Shown: positions 42,766 to 51,773 of the stretch, in pieces | How positions within the stretch are numbered: the stretch's first letter is position 1 | Layout of the letters: each line of letters starts with the position of its first letter | DNA from: Mycobacterium genavense ATCC 51234 | GTDB lineage: Bacteria; Actinomycetota; Actinomycetes; Mycobacteriales; Mycobacteriaceae | Direction: 5' to 3' | Length of the DNA: 60,893 nucleotides | Assembly: GCF_000526915.1 (NCBI RefSeq) | Contig: NZ_JAGZ01000017.1 | Span: 1-60,893, forward strand | Position numbers and translations under genes: made by a program | Notes under the pieces: generated by a model | What the model was told of the DNA's origin: nothing | What the model saw: only the letters and a program-made list of their open reading frames with translations | Databases searched by the model: none

Positions 42766-43358
42766 GGTTTGAGATTGTTCAGCCCCGCGCCGACGAGATC
42801 GAAGGCGTTGCCCAGCGCCGCCCGCAGCGTGACGGATTCGTCGCGCAGCCAGTGCTCGTAGGCCGACAGCGCGACCCCGAGCAGGGTCCAGGCGACGGTC
42901 TGGGGCGCCAAGTCGGTTGTCTTGGCTCCCGAGCGCCGGGCGACGAACTCCGCGATCACCTCGCGCCAGCCGGCGTACATCGTCATCGAATACGCCTGCA
43001 GTTCGGCGGTCTGCAGGATCACCCGCATCCGCTGGCGGTGCCGGACGGTCTCGGAGTCGTCAAAGGTGTTGAACGCCAACAGCGCTTCCCGCAGCGCATC
43101 GCCCAGCCGGACGCGCGGACCGACCGCGTCGAGCAGCTCGCGCAGCCGGGCCAGGTGGCTGTCGAAGTCGCCCCAAAGGATGGCGTTTTTGGAGGCGTAG
43201 TAGCGGAACAGCGTGCGCCGCGAAATCCCGGCCGCTTGCGCGACGTCGTCGACACTCACCTCGGCAAAACCCCGGGCGGTGAACAACGCGATGGCGACGT
43301 CGGTGATGTGCCCCGGCGTCGTCGAGCGGCGCCGGCCGACCCGCGACTGCGCAAGCAT
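42762..43358 (-). CDS. mftR: MftR, TetR-family repressor of mycofactocin genes
   Basis: A 198-residue TetR regulator, the same length as Rv0691c. The N-terminal helix-turn-helix (VDDVAQAAGISRRTLFRYYA) and a helical ligand domain (YEHWLRDESVTLRAALG) are intact. MftR in M. smegmatis represses the mft operon and responds to acyl-CoA. It is divergent from mftA with a 98-bp gap containing a palindrome at 43411-43432. Confidence 0.93.
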   Translation of the reverse strand: MLAQSRVGRRRSTTPGHITDVAIALFTARGFAEVSVDDVAQAAGISRRTLFRYYASKNAILWGDFDSHLARLRELLDAVGPRVRLGDALREALLAFNTFDDSETVRHRQRMRVILQTAELQAYSMTMYAGWREVIAEFVARRSGAKTTDLAPQTVAWTLLGVALSAYEHWLRDESVTLRAALGNAFDLVGAGLNNLKP

Positions 43359-43410
43359 CAGACCCACCCTTCCATTTCGGCACTCGATGCCATATTCTGA
43401 CGACGATTGT

Positions 43411-43432
43411 GACAAGATCGACCATCGTTGTC
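43411..43432. promoter_or_regulatory. Candidate MftR operator
   Basis: GACAA-GAT-cgacc-ATC-g-TTGTC: an inverted repeat of about 22 bp with one unpaired G, 24 bp before the mftA ATG and 52 bp before the mftR start codon. Placement fits a shared operator for mftR and mftA. Confidence 0.6.
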
Positions 43433-43456
43433 GAGACCGTAGGAGAGGCAATTCAT

Positions 43457-43546
43457 ATGGACCGCGAGATCGAAACCGACGCCGAGCTGGTTACCGAGAC
43501 TCTGGTTGAAGAGGTGTCCATCGACGGAATGTGCGGAGTCTACTGA
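43457..43546 (+). CDS. mftA: Mycofactocin precursor peptide MftA (29 residues)
   Basis: Too short for a usual gene finder. The ATG at 43457 follows AGGAGAGG. The 29-residue acidic peptide ends in the invariant SIDGMCGVY; the last Val-Tyr pair is the part that MftC oxidatively decarboxylates and MftE releases to make the redox cofactor. The stop lies two bases before the mftB start. Confidence 0.95.
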   Translation: MDREIETDAELVTETLVEEVSIDGMCGVY

Positions 43547-43548
43547 CC

Positions 43549-43860
43549 GTGCCGGCGCCCGCGCAGGCGCGACCGACCCAAAGCCGGTTCGACCCTGATC
43601 GCGGTTGGCGATTGCACCCACAGGTCGCGGTTCGACCCGAACCGTTCGGCGCCCTGCTCTATCACTTCGGCACCCGCAAGCTTTCATTTCTGAAGAACCG
43701 CACCATCCTTGCGGTGGTGCGGTCGCTGGCCGATCATCCCGACGTTTGGTCGGCGCTGCGGGCCGGGGGCGTCGACGACTCCGAGCAGGGGCCGTACCTG
43801 CACGCGCTTGGTGTACTCGTCGATTCCCGCATGCTGGTGCCCCAGGAGGACCATCAATGA
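43549..43860 (+). CDS. mftB: MftB, peptide chaperone (RiPP recognition element)
   Basis: A 103-residue PqqD-like protein that binds the MftA leader and presents it to MftC. GTG start at 43549. The typical stretch FGALLYHFGTRKLSFLKN and the C-terminal YLHALGVLVDSRMLVP are present. Its stop overlaps the mftC start (ATGA). Confidence 0.92.
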   Translation: MPAPAQARPTQSRFDPDRGWRLHPQVAVRPEPFGALLYHFGTRKLSFLKNRTILAVVRSLADHPDVWSALRAGGVDDSEQGPYLHALGVLVDSRMLVPQEDHQ

Positions 43861-45056
43861 CTGCCCTTTCCCAAGCCGCCGTACCACGGCTCATCGAGCA
43901 GTTCGAGCACGGGTTGGACGCTCCCATCTGCCTGACCTGGGAACTCACCTACGCCTGCAACCTGGCCTGCGTGCACTGCCTTTCCTCGTCGGGCAAGCGC
44001 GACCCACGCGAGCTGTCCACCCGCCAGTGCATGGACATCATCGACGAGCTGGAACGCATGCAGGTGTTCTACGTCAACATCGGCGGCGGGGAACCCACTG
44101 TGCGACCTGACTTTTGGGAGTTGGTCGACTACGCCACCGCCCACCATGTCGGGGTGAAGTTCTCGACCAACGGAGTGCGCATCACCCCCGAGGTCGCCGC
44201 CCGACTGGCGGCCAGCGATTACGTGGATGTCCAGATCTCGCTGGACGGCGCCACCGCCGAGGTCAACGACGCGGTCCGCGGGCCCGGGTCGTTCGCGATG
44301 GCGGTGCGTGCGCTGGAAAACCTCGCCGCGGCCGGGTTCAAAGACGCCAAGATCACCGTCGCGGTCACCCGGCACAACGTCGACCAGCTCGACGAATTCG
44401 ACGCCCTGGCAAGCCGTTACGGCGCGACGCTGCGGATCACCCGGCTGCGGCCCTCGGGGCGCGGGGCGGATGTCTGGGAGGACCTGCACCCCACCGCCGC
44501 CCAGCAGGTCGCGCTCTACGACTGGCTGGTTGCCAAGGGCGAGCGGGTGCTCACCGGCGACTCCTTCTTCCACCTGGCCCCACTCGGTGCCTCCGGCGCG
44601 CTGTCCGGCCTGAACATGTGCGGAGCCGGCCGGGTGGTGTGCCTGATCGACCCGGTGGGCGACGTGTACGCCTGCCCGTTCGCCATCCACGAGCGCTTCC
44701 TGGCCGGAAACGTGTTGTGCGACGGCGGTTTCGACAACGTCTGGAAGAACGCCCCGCTCTTCCGCGAGCTGCGAGAGCCGCAATCGGCGGGCGCCTGCGG
44801 CAGCTGCGGACATTACGACAGCTGCCGGGGCGGGTGCATGGCGGCCAAATTCTTCACCGGTCTGCCGATGGACGGGCCGGATCCCGAATGCGTCCAGGGG
44901 CACAGCGAATCCGCGTTGGCCCGTGACCGGCAGACGCCGCGCCCGCGTGCCGACCACTCGCGCGGACAACAGGTGCGCCAGCCAGTGCCGCTGACCCTGT
45001 CGGTGCGGCCGCCGCAGCAACCACCGGCGGGGCTGTGTAATGAAAGCCCGGTCTAG
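43857..45056 (+). CDS. mftC: MftC, radical SAM maturase
   Basis: A 399-residue radical SAM/SPASM enzyme that decarboxylates and cyclises the C-terminus of MftA. The radical SAM cluster CNLACVHC has Cys34, Cys38 and Cys41. SPASM cysteines lie in NMCGAGRVVCLIDPVGDVYA (first part) and CGSCGHYDSCRGGCMAA. All ligands are present. ATG overlaps mftB. Confidence 0.96.
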   Translation: MTALSQAAVPRLIEQFEHGLDAPICLTWELTYACNLACVHCLSSSGKRDPRELSTRQCMDIIDELERMQVFYVNIGGGEPTVRPDFWELVDYATAHHVGVKFSTNGVRITPEVAARLAASDYVDVQISLDGATAEVNDAVRGPGSFAMAVRALENLAAAGFKDAKITVAVTRHNVDQLDEFDALASRYGATLRITRLRPSGRGADVWEDLHPTAAQQVALYDWLVAKGERVLTGDSFFHLAPLGASGALSGLNMCGAGRVVCLIDPVGDVYACPFAIHERFLAGNVLCDGGFDNVWKNAPLFRELREPQSAGACGSCGHYDSCRGGCMAAKFFTGLPMDGPDPECVQGHSESALARDRQTPRPRADHSRGQQVRQPVPLTLSVRPPQQPPAGLCNESPV

Positions 45057-45058
45057 CG

Positions 45059-46249
45059 ATGGCCGACGAATGGTTCGAAACAGTCGCCATTGCTCAGCAG
45101 CGCGCCAAGCGCCGGTTGCCGAAATCCGTTTATTCATCCTTGCTTGCGGCTAGCGAAAAAGGAATTACGGTCTCCGACAACGTCGAAGCTTTCGGTGAAC
45201 TCGGTTTCGCACCGCATGTGGTAGGTGCACAGGAAAAGCGTGAATTATCGACCACCGTTATGGGACAAGACATTTCCATGCCGGTGCTGATCTCGCCGAC
45301 CGGCGTCCAGGCCGTCGACCCCGACGGCGAGGTCGCCGTCGCGCGGGCCGCCGCGGCACGGGGAACGGCGATGGGTCTGTCCTCGTTCGCCAGCAAGCCG
45401 ATCGAGGAAGTGATCGCGGCAAACTCCAAGCTGTTCTTCCAGGTGTACTGGTTGGGCGGGCGCGACGCGATCGCCGAGCGGGTGGAGCGGGCTCGCGCGG
45501 CCGGCGCGGTCGGCTTGATCGCCACCACCGACTGGTCCTTCTCGCACGGGCGTGACTGGGGCAGCCCGAAGATTCCCGAAGAGATGAACCTGCGGACCAT
45601 CCTGCGGTTGTCCCCGGAGGCGGCCTTCAAGCCCCGGTGGTTGTTGAAGTGGGCGAAGACCATGCATCCGCCGACGCTGTCGGTGCCGAACCAGGCCCGC
45701 CGCGGCGAGACCGGTCCGCCCTTCTTTCAGGCCTACAGGGAATGGATGGGCACGCCACCGCCGACCTGGGAAGACATCGCCTGGCTGCGCGAGCTGTGGG
45801 GCGGGCCGTTCATGCTCAAGGGCATCATGCGCGTCGACGATGCGAAAAGGGCTGTGGATGCCGGTGTTTCGGCGATATCGGTGTCGAACCACGGCGGCAA
45901 CAACCTGGACGGGACACCCGCATCGATCCGGGCCCTGGCCCCGGTGGCGGCCGCGGTCGGCGACCAGGCCGAGGTGTTGCTGGACGGCGGCATCCGACGC
46001 GGCAGCGACGTGGTGAAGGCCGTGGCCTTGGGGGTACGGGCGGTGATGATCGGCCGTGCCTATCTGTGGGGGCTGGCCGCCAATGGTCAAGCCGGCGTCG
46101 AGAACGTTCTCGACATCCTGCGTGGCGGCATCGACTCGGCGCTCATGGGGCTGGGGCACGCCTCGGTGCACGATTTGTGCCCGGACGACATTCTGGTGCC
46201 GGACGGCTTCACCCGGGCACTCGGCGTTCCTCCGGCCGGGCCGGCGTAG
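45059..46249 (+). CDS. mftD: MftD, FMN-dependent 2-hydroxyacid oxidase-like maturase
   Basis: A 396-residue member of the lactate-dehydrogenase/glycolate-oxidase flavoprotein family (formerly LldD1, Rv0694). It deaminates the excised cyclic intermediate to premycofactocin. FMN features: LISPTGVQA, FQVYWLGGRD, KGIMRVDDAKRA and SNHGGNNLDG, with the active-site His in SNHGG. Starts three bases after mftC. Confidence 0.95.
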   Translation: MADEWFETVAIAQQRAKRRLPKSVYSSLLAASEKGITVSDNVEAFGELGFAPHVVGAQEKRELSTTVMGQDISMPVLISPTGVQAVDPDGEVAVARAAAARGTAMGLSSFASKPIEEVIAANSKLFFQVYWLGGRDAIAERVERARAAGAVGLIATTDWSFSHGRDWGSPKIPEEMNLRTILRLSPEAAFKPRWLLKWAKTMHPPTLSVPNQARRGETGPPFFQAYREWMGTPPPTWEDIAWLRELWGGPFMLKGIMRVDDAKRAVDAGVSAISVSNHGGNNLDGTPASIRALAPVAAAVGDQAEVLLDGGIRRGSDVVKAVALGVRAVMIGRAYLWGLAANGQAGVENVLDILRGGIDSALMGLGHASVHDLCPDDILVPDGFTRALGVPPAGPA

Positions 46250-46502
46250 TCGATCTCGGCGGCGCCCGAGTTAATCCTCAGCATGCTGGGTGGCTTTGCC
46301 GCAATTCGCTGCTGGGAGGGGGCGTCGCAGCCCGTCGCAACGCCGCCGAAATCCCGCGGATGAGGGATTGCGAGCGAAAATCGACGTGTGCGAAAATTGT
46401 GATACGCGCGTGGCAACCGTGACGGACGAGCCGAATTTCGGCGCCCCGATGAACAGCCCAGAAAAAATTAACTTTGAACGCTCAACAATTGGTGCACGCC
46501 AG
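46250..46502 (+). other. mftD-mftE gap
   Basis: A 253-bp stretch without a clear gene. The mftE frame stays open upstream, with another ATG at 46449 giving 18 extra residues unlike known MftE. The DNA here is more AT-rich near 46460-46500, so an internal promoter is possible, but no convincing -35/-10 pair was found. Confidence 0.4.
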
Positions 46503-47234
46503 GTGAATTCGGCCTACCATCACCGAGTGCCCGTACTCGGCGAATTAGGAGCTGCGACGTCGAGCGAGCTATATCCCACCTCGCCGTCGATAATGACCCC
46601 GCTGGGGTCCACCGAGCAACATGGTCCGCACCTGCCGTTGGACACCGACACCCGGATCGCGACAGCGGTCGCGAAGGGCGCCCAGGCAAGCCTCGAGCAG
46701 GCATGGTTGGTCGCGCTGGCTATCGCCTACGGCGCCAGCGGCGAGCACCAGAGCTTCCCCGGGACGATCTCCATCGGCACCGACGCCCTGACCACGCTGC
46801 TGGTCGAGTACGGCAGGTCGGCCGGCTGCTGGACCCAGCGCCTGGTCTTCGTCAACGGCCACGGCGGCAACGCGGAGGCGCTGCACCGCGCCGTGACCAC
46901 ACTACGCACCGAGGGTCGCGACGTCGCCTGGTGCCCCTGCGCCACAGCCGGCGCCGACGCGCATGCCGGTCATACCGAAACATCGGTGTTGCTGCATATC
47001 TCGCCGTCCGAGGTGCTGACCGACCGCTGGCTCGCCGGGAATCGGGCACCGCTGCCCGAGTTGCTCCCGACGATGCGCACCGGTGGCGTCGCGGCGGTCA
47101 GCCCCGTCGGGGTTTTGGGGGACCCGACCACTGCCACCGCGGCCGACGGCAAGCGCATCTTCTCCGAGATGGTCGACGGTTGCGTGCGCCGGATCGTGCG
47201 TTGGGTGCCCGGCCCCGACGGGATGCTGACATGA
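46503..47234 (+). CDS. mftE: MftE, creatininase-type peptidase
   Basis: A 243-residue metal-dependent amidohydrolase of the creatininase fold that cuts the modified Val-Tyr dipeptide from MftA. Metal and catalytic residues are seen in LGSTEQHGPHLPLDTD, FVNGHGGN and AGHTETS. GTG 46503 is chosen by comparison with the tuberculosis protein (NSxYHxRVPVxGELG); no strong ribosome site is present. It overlaps mftF by four bases. Confidence 0.92.
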   Translation: MNSAYHHRVPVLGELGAATSSELYPTSPSIMTPLGSTEQHGPHLPLDTDTRIATAVAKGAQASLEQAWLVALAIAYGASGEHQSFPGTISIGTDALTTLLVEYGRSAGCWTQRLVFVNGHGGNAEALHRAVTTLRTEGRDVAWCPCATAGADAHAGHTETSVLLHISPSEVLTDRWLAGNRAPLPELLPTMRTGGVAAVSPVGVLGDPTTATAADGKRIFSEMVDGCVRRIVRWVPGPDGMLT

Positions 47235-48643
47235 GTCAGCCTCGACTGCCGGACGGGTTCGCCGTACAGGTCGACCGCCGGGTGCGGGTGCTCGGTGACG
47301 GCTCGGCGTTGCTGGGCGGGTCACCGACCCGACTGCTCAAGCTCGCTCCCGCCGCCCAGGACATGCTCTCCGATGGCCGGCTGAAGGTCCGCGACGACGT
47401 CAGCGCCCAGCTGGCCCGCACCCTGCTGGACGCCACCGTCGCCCACCCCCGCCCCGCCGGCGGCCCGTCGCACCGCGACGTCACCGTGGTGATCCCGGTG
47501 CGGGACAACGTTTCTGGCGCACGACGGCTGGTAAGCTCGCTGCGCGGGCTGCGCGTGATCGTGGTGGACGACGGCTCGGTGTCGCCGATCGAGGCCGAAG
47601 ACTTCGCCGGCACGCACTGCGACATCGAGGTGTTGCACCACCCGCGCAGCAAGGGGCCCGCGGCGGCACGTAACACCGGGCTGGCGGCATGCACCACCGA
47701 CTTCGTCGCGTTCATGGACTCCGACGTGTCGCCGCGCCGGGGTTGGCTGGAAGCGCTGCTCGGCCACTTCTGCGACCCGACCGTGGCCCTGGTGGCCCCG
47801 CGCATCGTGGGCCTGGCGCACAGCGAGAACGTGGTGGCCCGGTACGAGGCGGTGCATTCTTCGCTGGACCTGGGGCAGCGCGAGGCGCCGGTGCTGCCGC
47901 ACAGCACGGTGTCCTACGTGCCCAGCGCGGCCATTATCTGCCGCCGCTCGGCCATCTGCGAGGTCGGCGGGTTCGACGAGACCATGCAGTCCGGCGAGGA
48001 CGTCGACCTGTGCTGGCGGCTGATCGAGGCGGGCGCGCGGCTGCGCTACGAGCCCATCGCGCTGGTCGCGCACGATCACCGCACCCAATTGCGGGATTGG
48101 CTCGCGCGCAAGGCATTCTACGGCGGTTCCGCGGCCCCGCTGTCGGTGCGCCACCCCGACAAGACCGCCCCGGTGGTGATCTCCGGATGGGCGCTGATGG
48201 CCTGGATCCTGATGGCGCTCGGCACCAGCCTGTCGCAGCTGGCATCGATCGTGATCGCAGTCCTGACCGGGCGGCGCATCGCCAGGGCGATGCGCAGCGC
48301 CGATACCGCCTTCTCCGATGTCGTGGTGATCGCGTCCCGCGGTTTGTGGTCGGCGGCGCTGCAGCTGGCCTCGGCCATCTGCCGGCACTACTGGCCGGTG
48401 ACGTTGCTCGCGGCCATCGTGTCGCGGCACTGTAGACGCGTCATCGTCGTCGCGGCCGTGATGGACGGTGTCGTCGACTGGCTGCGCCGCCGGGACGCCA
48501 CCGGCGACGAGGCCGAGCCGATCGGGTTGCTGACGTATTTGGTGCTCAAGCGCGTCGACGATCTCGCCTACGGCCTCGGGCTGTGGTGGGGCGTGGTCCG
48601 CGAACGCAACCTGCGTGCGCTCAAGCCACAAATCCGGAGCTAG
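47231..48643 (+). CDS. mftF: MftF, mycofactocin glycosyltransferase
   Basis: A 470-residue membrane glycosyltransferase of family 2 that adds glucose units to premycofactocin. The GT-A core shows VVIPVRDN, VVDDGS, GPAAARNTG and the DSD metal motif (FMDSDVSP), then SGEDVDLCWRL. Hydrophobic helices follow (MAWILMALGTSLSQLASIVI). ATG overlaps mftE. mftG follows closely. Confidence 0.94.
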   Translation: MSQPRLPDGFAVQVDRRVRVLGDGSALLGGSPTRLLKLAPAAQDMLSDGRLKVRDDVSAQLARTLLDATVAHPRPAGGPSHRDVTVVIPVRDNVSGARRLVSSLRGLRVIVVDDGSVSPIEAEDFAGTHCDIEVLHHPRSKGPAAARNTGLAACTTDFVAFMDSDVSPRRGWLEALLGHFCDPTVALVAPRIVGLAHSENVVARYEAVHSSLDLGQREAPVLPHSTVSYVPSAAIICRRSAICEVGGFDETMQSGEDVDLCWRLIEAGARLRYEPIALVAHDHRTQLRDWLARKAFYGGSAAPLSVRHPDKTAPVVISGWALMAWILMALGTSLSQLASIVIAVLTGRRIARAMRSADTAFSDVVVIASRGLWSAALQLASAICRHYWPVTLLAAIVSRHCRRVIVVAAVMDGVVDWLRRRDATGDEAEPIGLLTYLVLKRVDDLAYGLGLWWGVVRERNLRALKPQIRS

Positions 48644-48651
48644 CCGCCGCC

Positions 48652-50085
48652 TTGCCAAGCGCGCACAGCGATGTGCTGGTCGTCGGCGCGGGAAGTGCTG
48701 GATCGGTTGTCGCCGAACGTCTTTCCGCCGATCCCGCCCGCACCGTGACCGTCCTTGAAGCGGGCCACGCGCTGGACGATCCGGCGCTGCTGGCCCAAAC
48801 CGCCAACGGGCTGCAGCTGCCGATCGGGGCGGGGAGTCCGTTGGTGCAGCGCTACACGACCCGACTCACCGAGCAGCCCGCGCGCGAGTTGCCGATCGTG
48901 CGGGGGGCAACGGTCGGGGGGTCGGGCGCGGTCAACGGCGGCTACTTCTGTCGCGGGCTGCCGCGCGACTTCGATCGCGCCGCGATACCGGGCTGGGCGT
49001 GGTCGGACGTTATCGAACATTTCCGCGCCATCGAGAACGACCTGGATTTCACCGGCCCCGCTCACGGCGACAGCGGCCCGATATTGGTGCGCCGCACACA
49101 CGAAATGACCGGCACCACTGAACGTTTCGTCGACGCGGCGCGCGCTGCCGGGTTTTCTTGGATCCCCGATTGCAATGACTGTGGGCCCGAGCTGGTCTCG
49201 GGCGTCGGCGCGGTGCCGCTCAACATCGTCGACGGCGTCCGCACCGGATCGGGTGCCGGATTTCTGCTCCCGGCGCTGGGACGACCCAACCTGAGGCTGC
49301 TGTCGCAGACGCGGGCCGTGCGATTGAGGTGCATCGGCACCGCGGTTGCCGGCGTGGACGCGATGGGGCCGCACGGCCCAACGACGCTGACTGCCGATCG
49401 AATTGTCTTGTGCGCCGGTGCTATTCAGTCAGCGCAGCTGCTGATGCTGTCCGGCATCGGTGACGAGAAGATGCTGCGGGCGCTCGGGGTGCCGGTGGTG
49501 GCGCCGCTTCCGGTGGGCAGGTTCTGCAGCGATCACCCCGAATGGGTGCTGCCCACCGACTGGACGGCGGCCACCGGCCGGCCGGTGCTGGAGGTGGTGC
49601 TCAATGCCCCCGACGGTATCGAGATCAGACCGTACACGGGTGGCTTCGTCGCGATGACCGGCGACGGCAGCGGGGGCCATCCCGACTGGCCACACCTCGG
49701 CGTCGCGCTGATGCAGCCGCGGTCACGCGGGCGAATCTCGCTGGTGTCGGCGGATCCGGCCGTGCCCCCGCACATCGAGCACCGCTACGATACCGAGCCC
49801 GCGGATGTCGCGGCCCTGCGGCGCGGCAGCGAGCTGGCACGTGAACTCATCAGTGCGGCAACATATGTCGGAGATCCGGTATGGGCCACTTCGCAGCACC
49901 TGTGCGCCAGCGCCCCGATGGGCTCCGACGGTGACCCGCACGCGGTCGTGGACCCGCGGTGCCGGGTGCGCGGCATGGACAACTTATGGGTGATCGACGG
50001 CTCGATCCTGCCCGCCATCACCAGCCGAGGCCCGCATGCGACCATCGTGATGATCGGTCACCGTGCCGCGGAATTCGTTGTCTGA
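48652..50085 (+). CDS. mftG: MftG, GMC-family flavin dehydrogenase
   Basis: A 477-residue GMC oxidoreductase that re-oxidises mycofactocinol and links it to respiration. The FAD motif VVGAGSAGSVVAERL begins near residue 10; RGATVGGSGAVNGGYFCRG and the C-terminal active-site region LWVIDGSILPAITSRGPHAT are present. The TTG at 48652 is chosen since it places the FAD motif as in homologues and GGAG lies upstream. The 3' end overlaps the convergent MFS gene by 28 bp. Confidence 0.93.
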   Translation: MPSAHSDVLVVGAGSAGSVVAERLSADPARTVTVLEAGHALDDPALLAQTANGLQLPIGAGSPLVQRYTTRLTEQPARELPIVRGATVGGSGAVNGGYFCRGLPRDFDRAAIPGWAWSDVIEHFRAIENDLDFTGPAHGDSGPILVRRTHEMTGTTERFVDAARAAGFSWIPDCNDCGPELVSGVGAVPLNIVDGVRTGSGAGFLLPALGRPNLRLLSQTRAVRLRCIGTAVAGVDAMGPHGPTTLTADRIVLCAGAIQSAQLLMLSGIGDEKMLRALGVPVVAPLPVGRFCSDHPEWVLPTDWTAATGRPVLEVVLNAPDGIEIRPYTGGFVAMTGDGSGGHPDWPHLGVALMQPRSRGRISLVSADPAVPPHIEHRYDTEPADVAALRRGSELARELISAATYVGDPVWATSQHLCASAPMGSDGDPHAVVDPRCRVRGMDNLWVIDGSILPAITSRGPHATIVMIGHRAAEFVV

Positions 50086-51677
50086 ACGATCTTTCGAGAC
50101 CGTCGACGCGACAGCGCTCGGCGCACCGGGCGTAGCTGCTGGCCGCCTCGTCCCGGAGCCCACAGCCCGATCAGGATCGAGATCACGGCGACGATCACCG
50201 CCAGCGCGATCGTCGACGCGTGCATGGCGGACAGGAATGCGCCCTTGGACAGCTCGGCGAGCTTGGCCCCCTGCGGCCCGAGTTGGCCGGCCACCTCGAC
50301 GGCCTTGGCGAGTGAGTCGGTGGCCGGGCCGCGCACCGCCGGCGGGAAGCTTCCCAACTGTGGCGCAAGCTCGTGGGAATAGCGCCCGGCCAGGATCGAA
50401 CCTGCCACGGCGATGCCCAGCGCCCCGCCCATCTCGCGTGAGGTGTCGTTCACCGCGGAAGCCACGCCCTGCTTTTCGTCGGGAACCGCACCCATGATCG
50501 CCGAAGTCGTTGGTGCCGTGCAGATCCCGATACCGGTGGCCAGGATCAACGTCGGCCAGGCGAACTGCCAGTAGCTCGATTGCAAGTCCAACAGGTACAT
50601 GCAGGCGAACCCCAGCGCCATCAGCAGCGTGCCGACGAACAGGACCAATCGCAGCCCGAGCTTCGGCACATACCAAAACGACAGTGCCGAGCAGATGCCT
50701 AGCGGCATCAGGAATGGGCCGAAGGCAACTGCCGTCGTCAGCGGTGAGTAGCACATGATCTGCTGGACGTACTGCATGCCGATATAGAAGAACCCGAACG
50801 TCGCGCCGAACAGCACGACTATCGCCGCCACGCCGGTGGCGAAGTAGGGATCGGCGAACAGCCGCACGTCGAGAAGTGGGTGCTGTCGCCGGCATTCGAC
50901 GACGCCGAACAGCGCCGCGATGATCACACCCGCACCGATTCCGCTACACACCACCGGATCCGCCCAGCCCCGATTGGGCGCTTCCAGGATGGCGGCCACC
51001 GCGATCGCGACGGCTGCTCCGATCAGAATTGCGCCCAGCGCGTCGATGCGGGGAGCTGTGTGGTCGCGCGACGGTGCGATAGTGCACGCCAGCGCGAAGA
51101 TCACCAGCCCGGCGATGCCCAGCGACCAGAAGATCGCGTGCCAATCCCAAAAGCGAAGCAGCAAGCCGGAACCGATCAAGCCGAAGACCCCGCCGGAGCC
51201 GGCCGTTCCGGCCCAGATGCCGACGGCCTTCATCCGGTCGTCTTTCGGATAGGCCACCGTCAGCAGCGACAACGTCGCGGGCATCACGAACGCCGCGCCG
51301 ACACCGGCCACCGCGCGCCCCGCAATGATCTGCACGGGAGCGTGCAGGACCGCCGGTGTCGCCGAGCCCAGGGCGAACACCACCAAACCGGTCAGCAGTG
51401 CGCCGCGCCTGCCGTAGCGGTCACCGATCGCGCCGGCCGGCAGCAGCAGGCAGGCCAGCGCCACCGTGTAGCCGTCGACGATCCAGTTCAGCTGCGACTG
51501 CGTCGCCGACGTGGCGACCGCCAGGTCACCCAGTGCCGTGTTCAGCGCCGTCGTCGACGCCACCACCAGCGCCACCCCCATACAGGCGACCGCCAGCGTC
51601 CAGGCTCGCGCTCGAGGGCTACCGCCAATGCTCACCGCATCAGTACGCTGGTCAGGCCGGAGCAGGACATCGACCAT
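50058..51677 (-). CDS. MFS exporter, EmrB/QacA type (14-helix)
   Basis: A 539-residue drug:proton antiporter of the DHA2 type with about 14 membrane helices. Motif A is GDRYGRRGALL; motif C-like GPATAxxPALGG is replaced by GTAGSGGVFGLIGSG. ATG 51677 follows GGGAGG. It is divergent from a TetR gene with two tandem operators between them, the standard layout for a regulated efflux pump. The regulator is broken, so the pump may be expressed without control. Substrate unknown. Confidence 0.88.
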   Translation of the reverse strand: MVDVLLRPDQRTDAVSIGGSPRARAWTLAVACMGVALVVASTTALNTALGDLAVATSATQSQLNWIVDGYTVALACLLLPAGAIGDRYGRRGALLTGLVVFALGSATPAVLHAPVQIIAGRAVAGVGAAFVMPATLSLLTVAYPKDDRMKAVGIWAGTAGSGGVFGLIGSGLLLRFWDWHAIFWSLGIAGLVIFALACTIAPSRDHTAPRIDALGAILIGAAVAIAVAAILEAPNRGWADPVVCSGIGAGVIIAALFGVVECRRQHPLLDVRLFADPYFATGVAAIVVLFGATFGFFYIGMQYVQQIMCYSPLTTAVAFGPFLMPLGICSALSFWYVPKLGLRLVLFVGTLLMALGFACMYLLDLQSSYWQFAWPTLILATGIGICTAPTTSAIMGAVPDEKQGVASAVNDTSREMGGALGIAVAGSILAGRYSHELAPQLGSFPPAVRGPATDSLAKAVEVAGQLGPQGAKLAELSKGAFLSAMHASTIALAVIVAVISILIGLWAPGRGGQQLRPVRRALSRRRSRKIVQTTNSAAR

Positions 51678-51712
51678 CAGATGCGCCTCCCTTCGGGGGC
51701 GTACGAAGTTTT

Positions 51713-51747
51713 GAGACCGATAGTCTCGTAGTAAGACGGATAATCTC
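51713..51747. promoter_or_regulatory. Tandem TetR operators between MFS and TetR genes
   Basis: GAGACCGATAGTCTC (51713-51727) is a 5-5-5 palindrome; AAGACGGATAATCTC (51733-51747) is a diverged copy (11 of 15 bases). Centres are 20 bp apart, two helical turns, so two dimers could bind on the same face. Confidence 0.65.
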
Positions 51748-51773
51748 TTTCGTAAACAGGGAGGTGAGTCACA

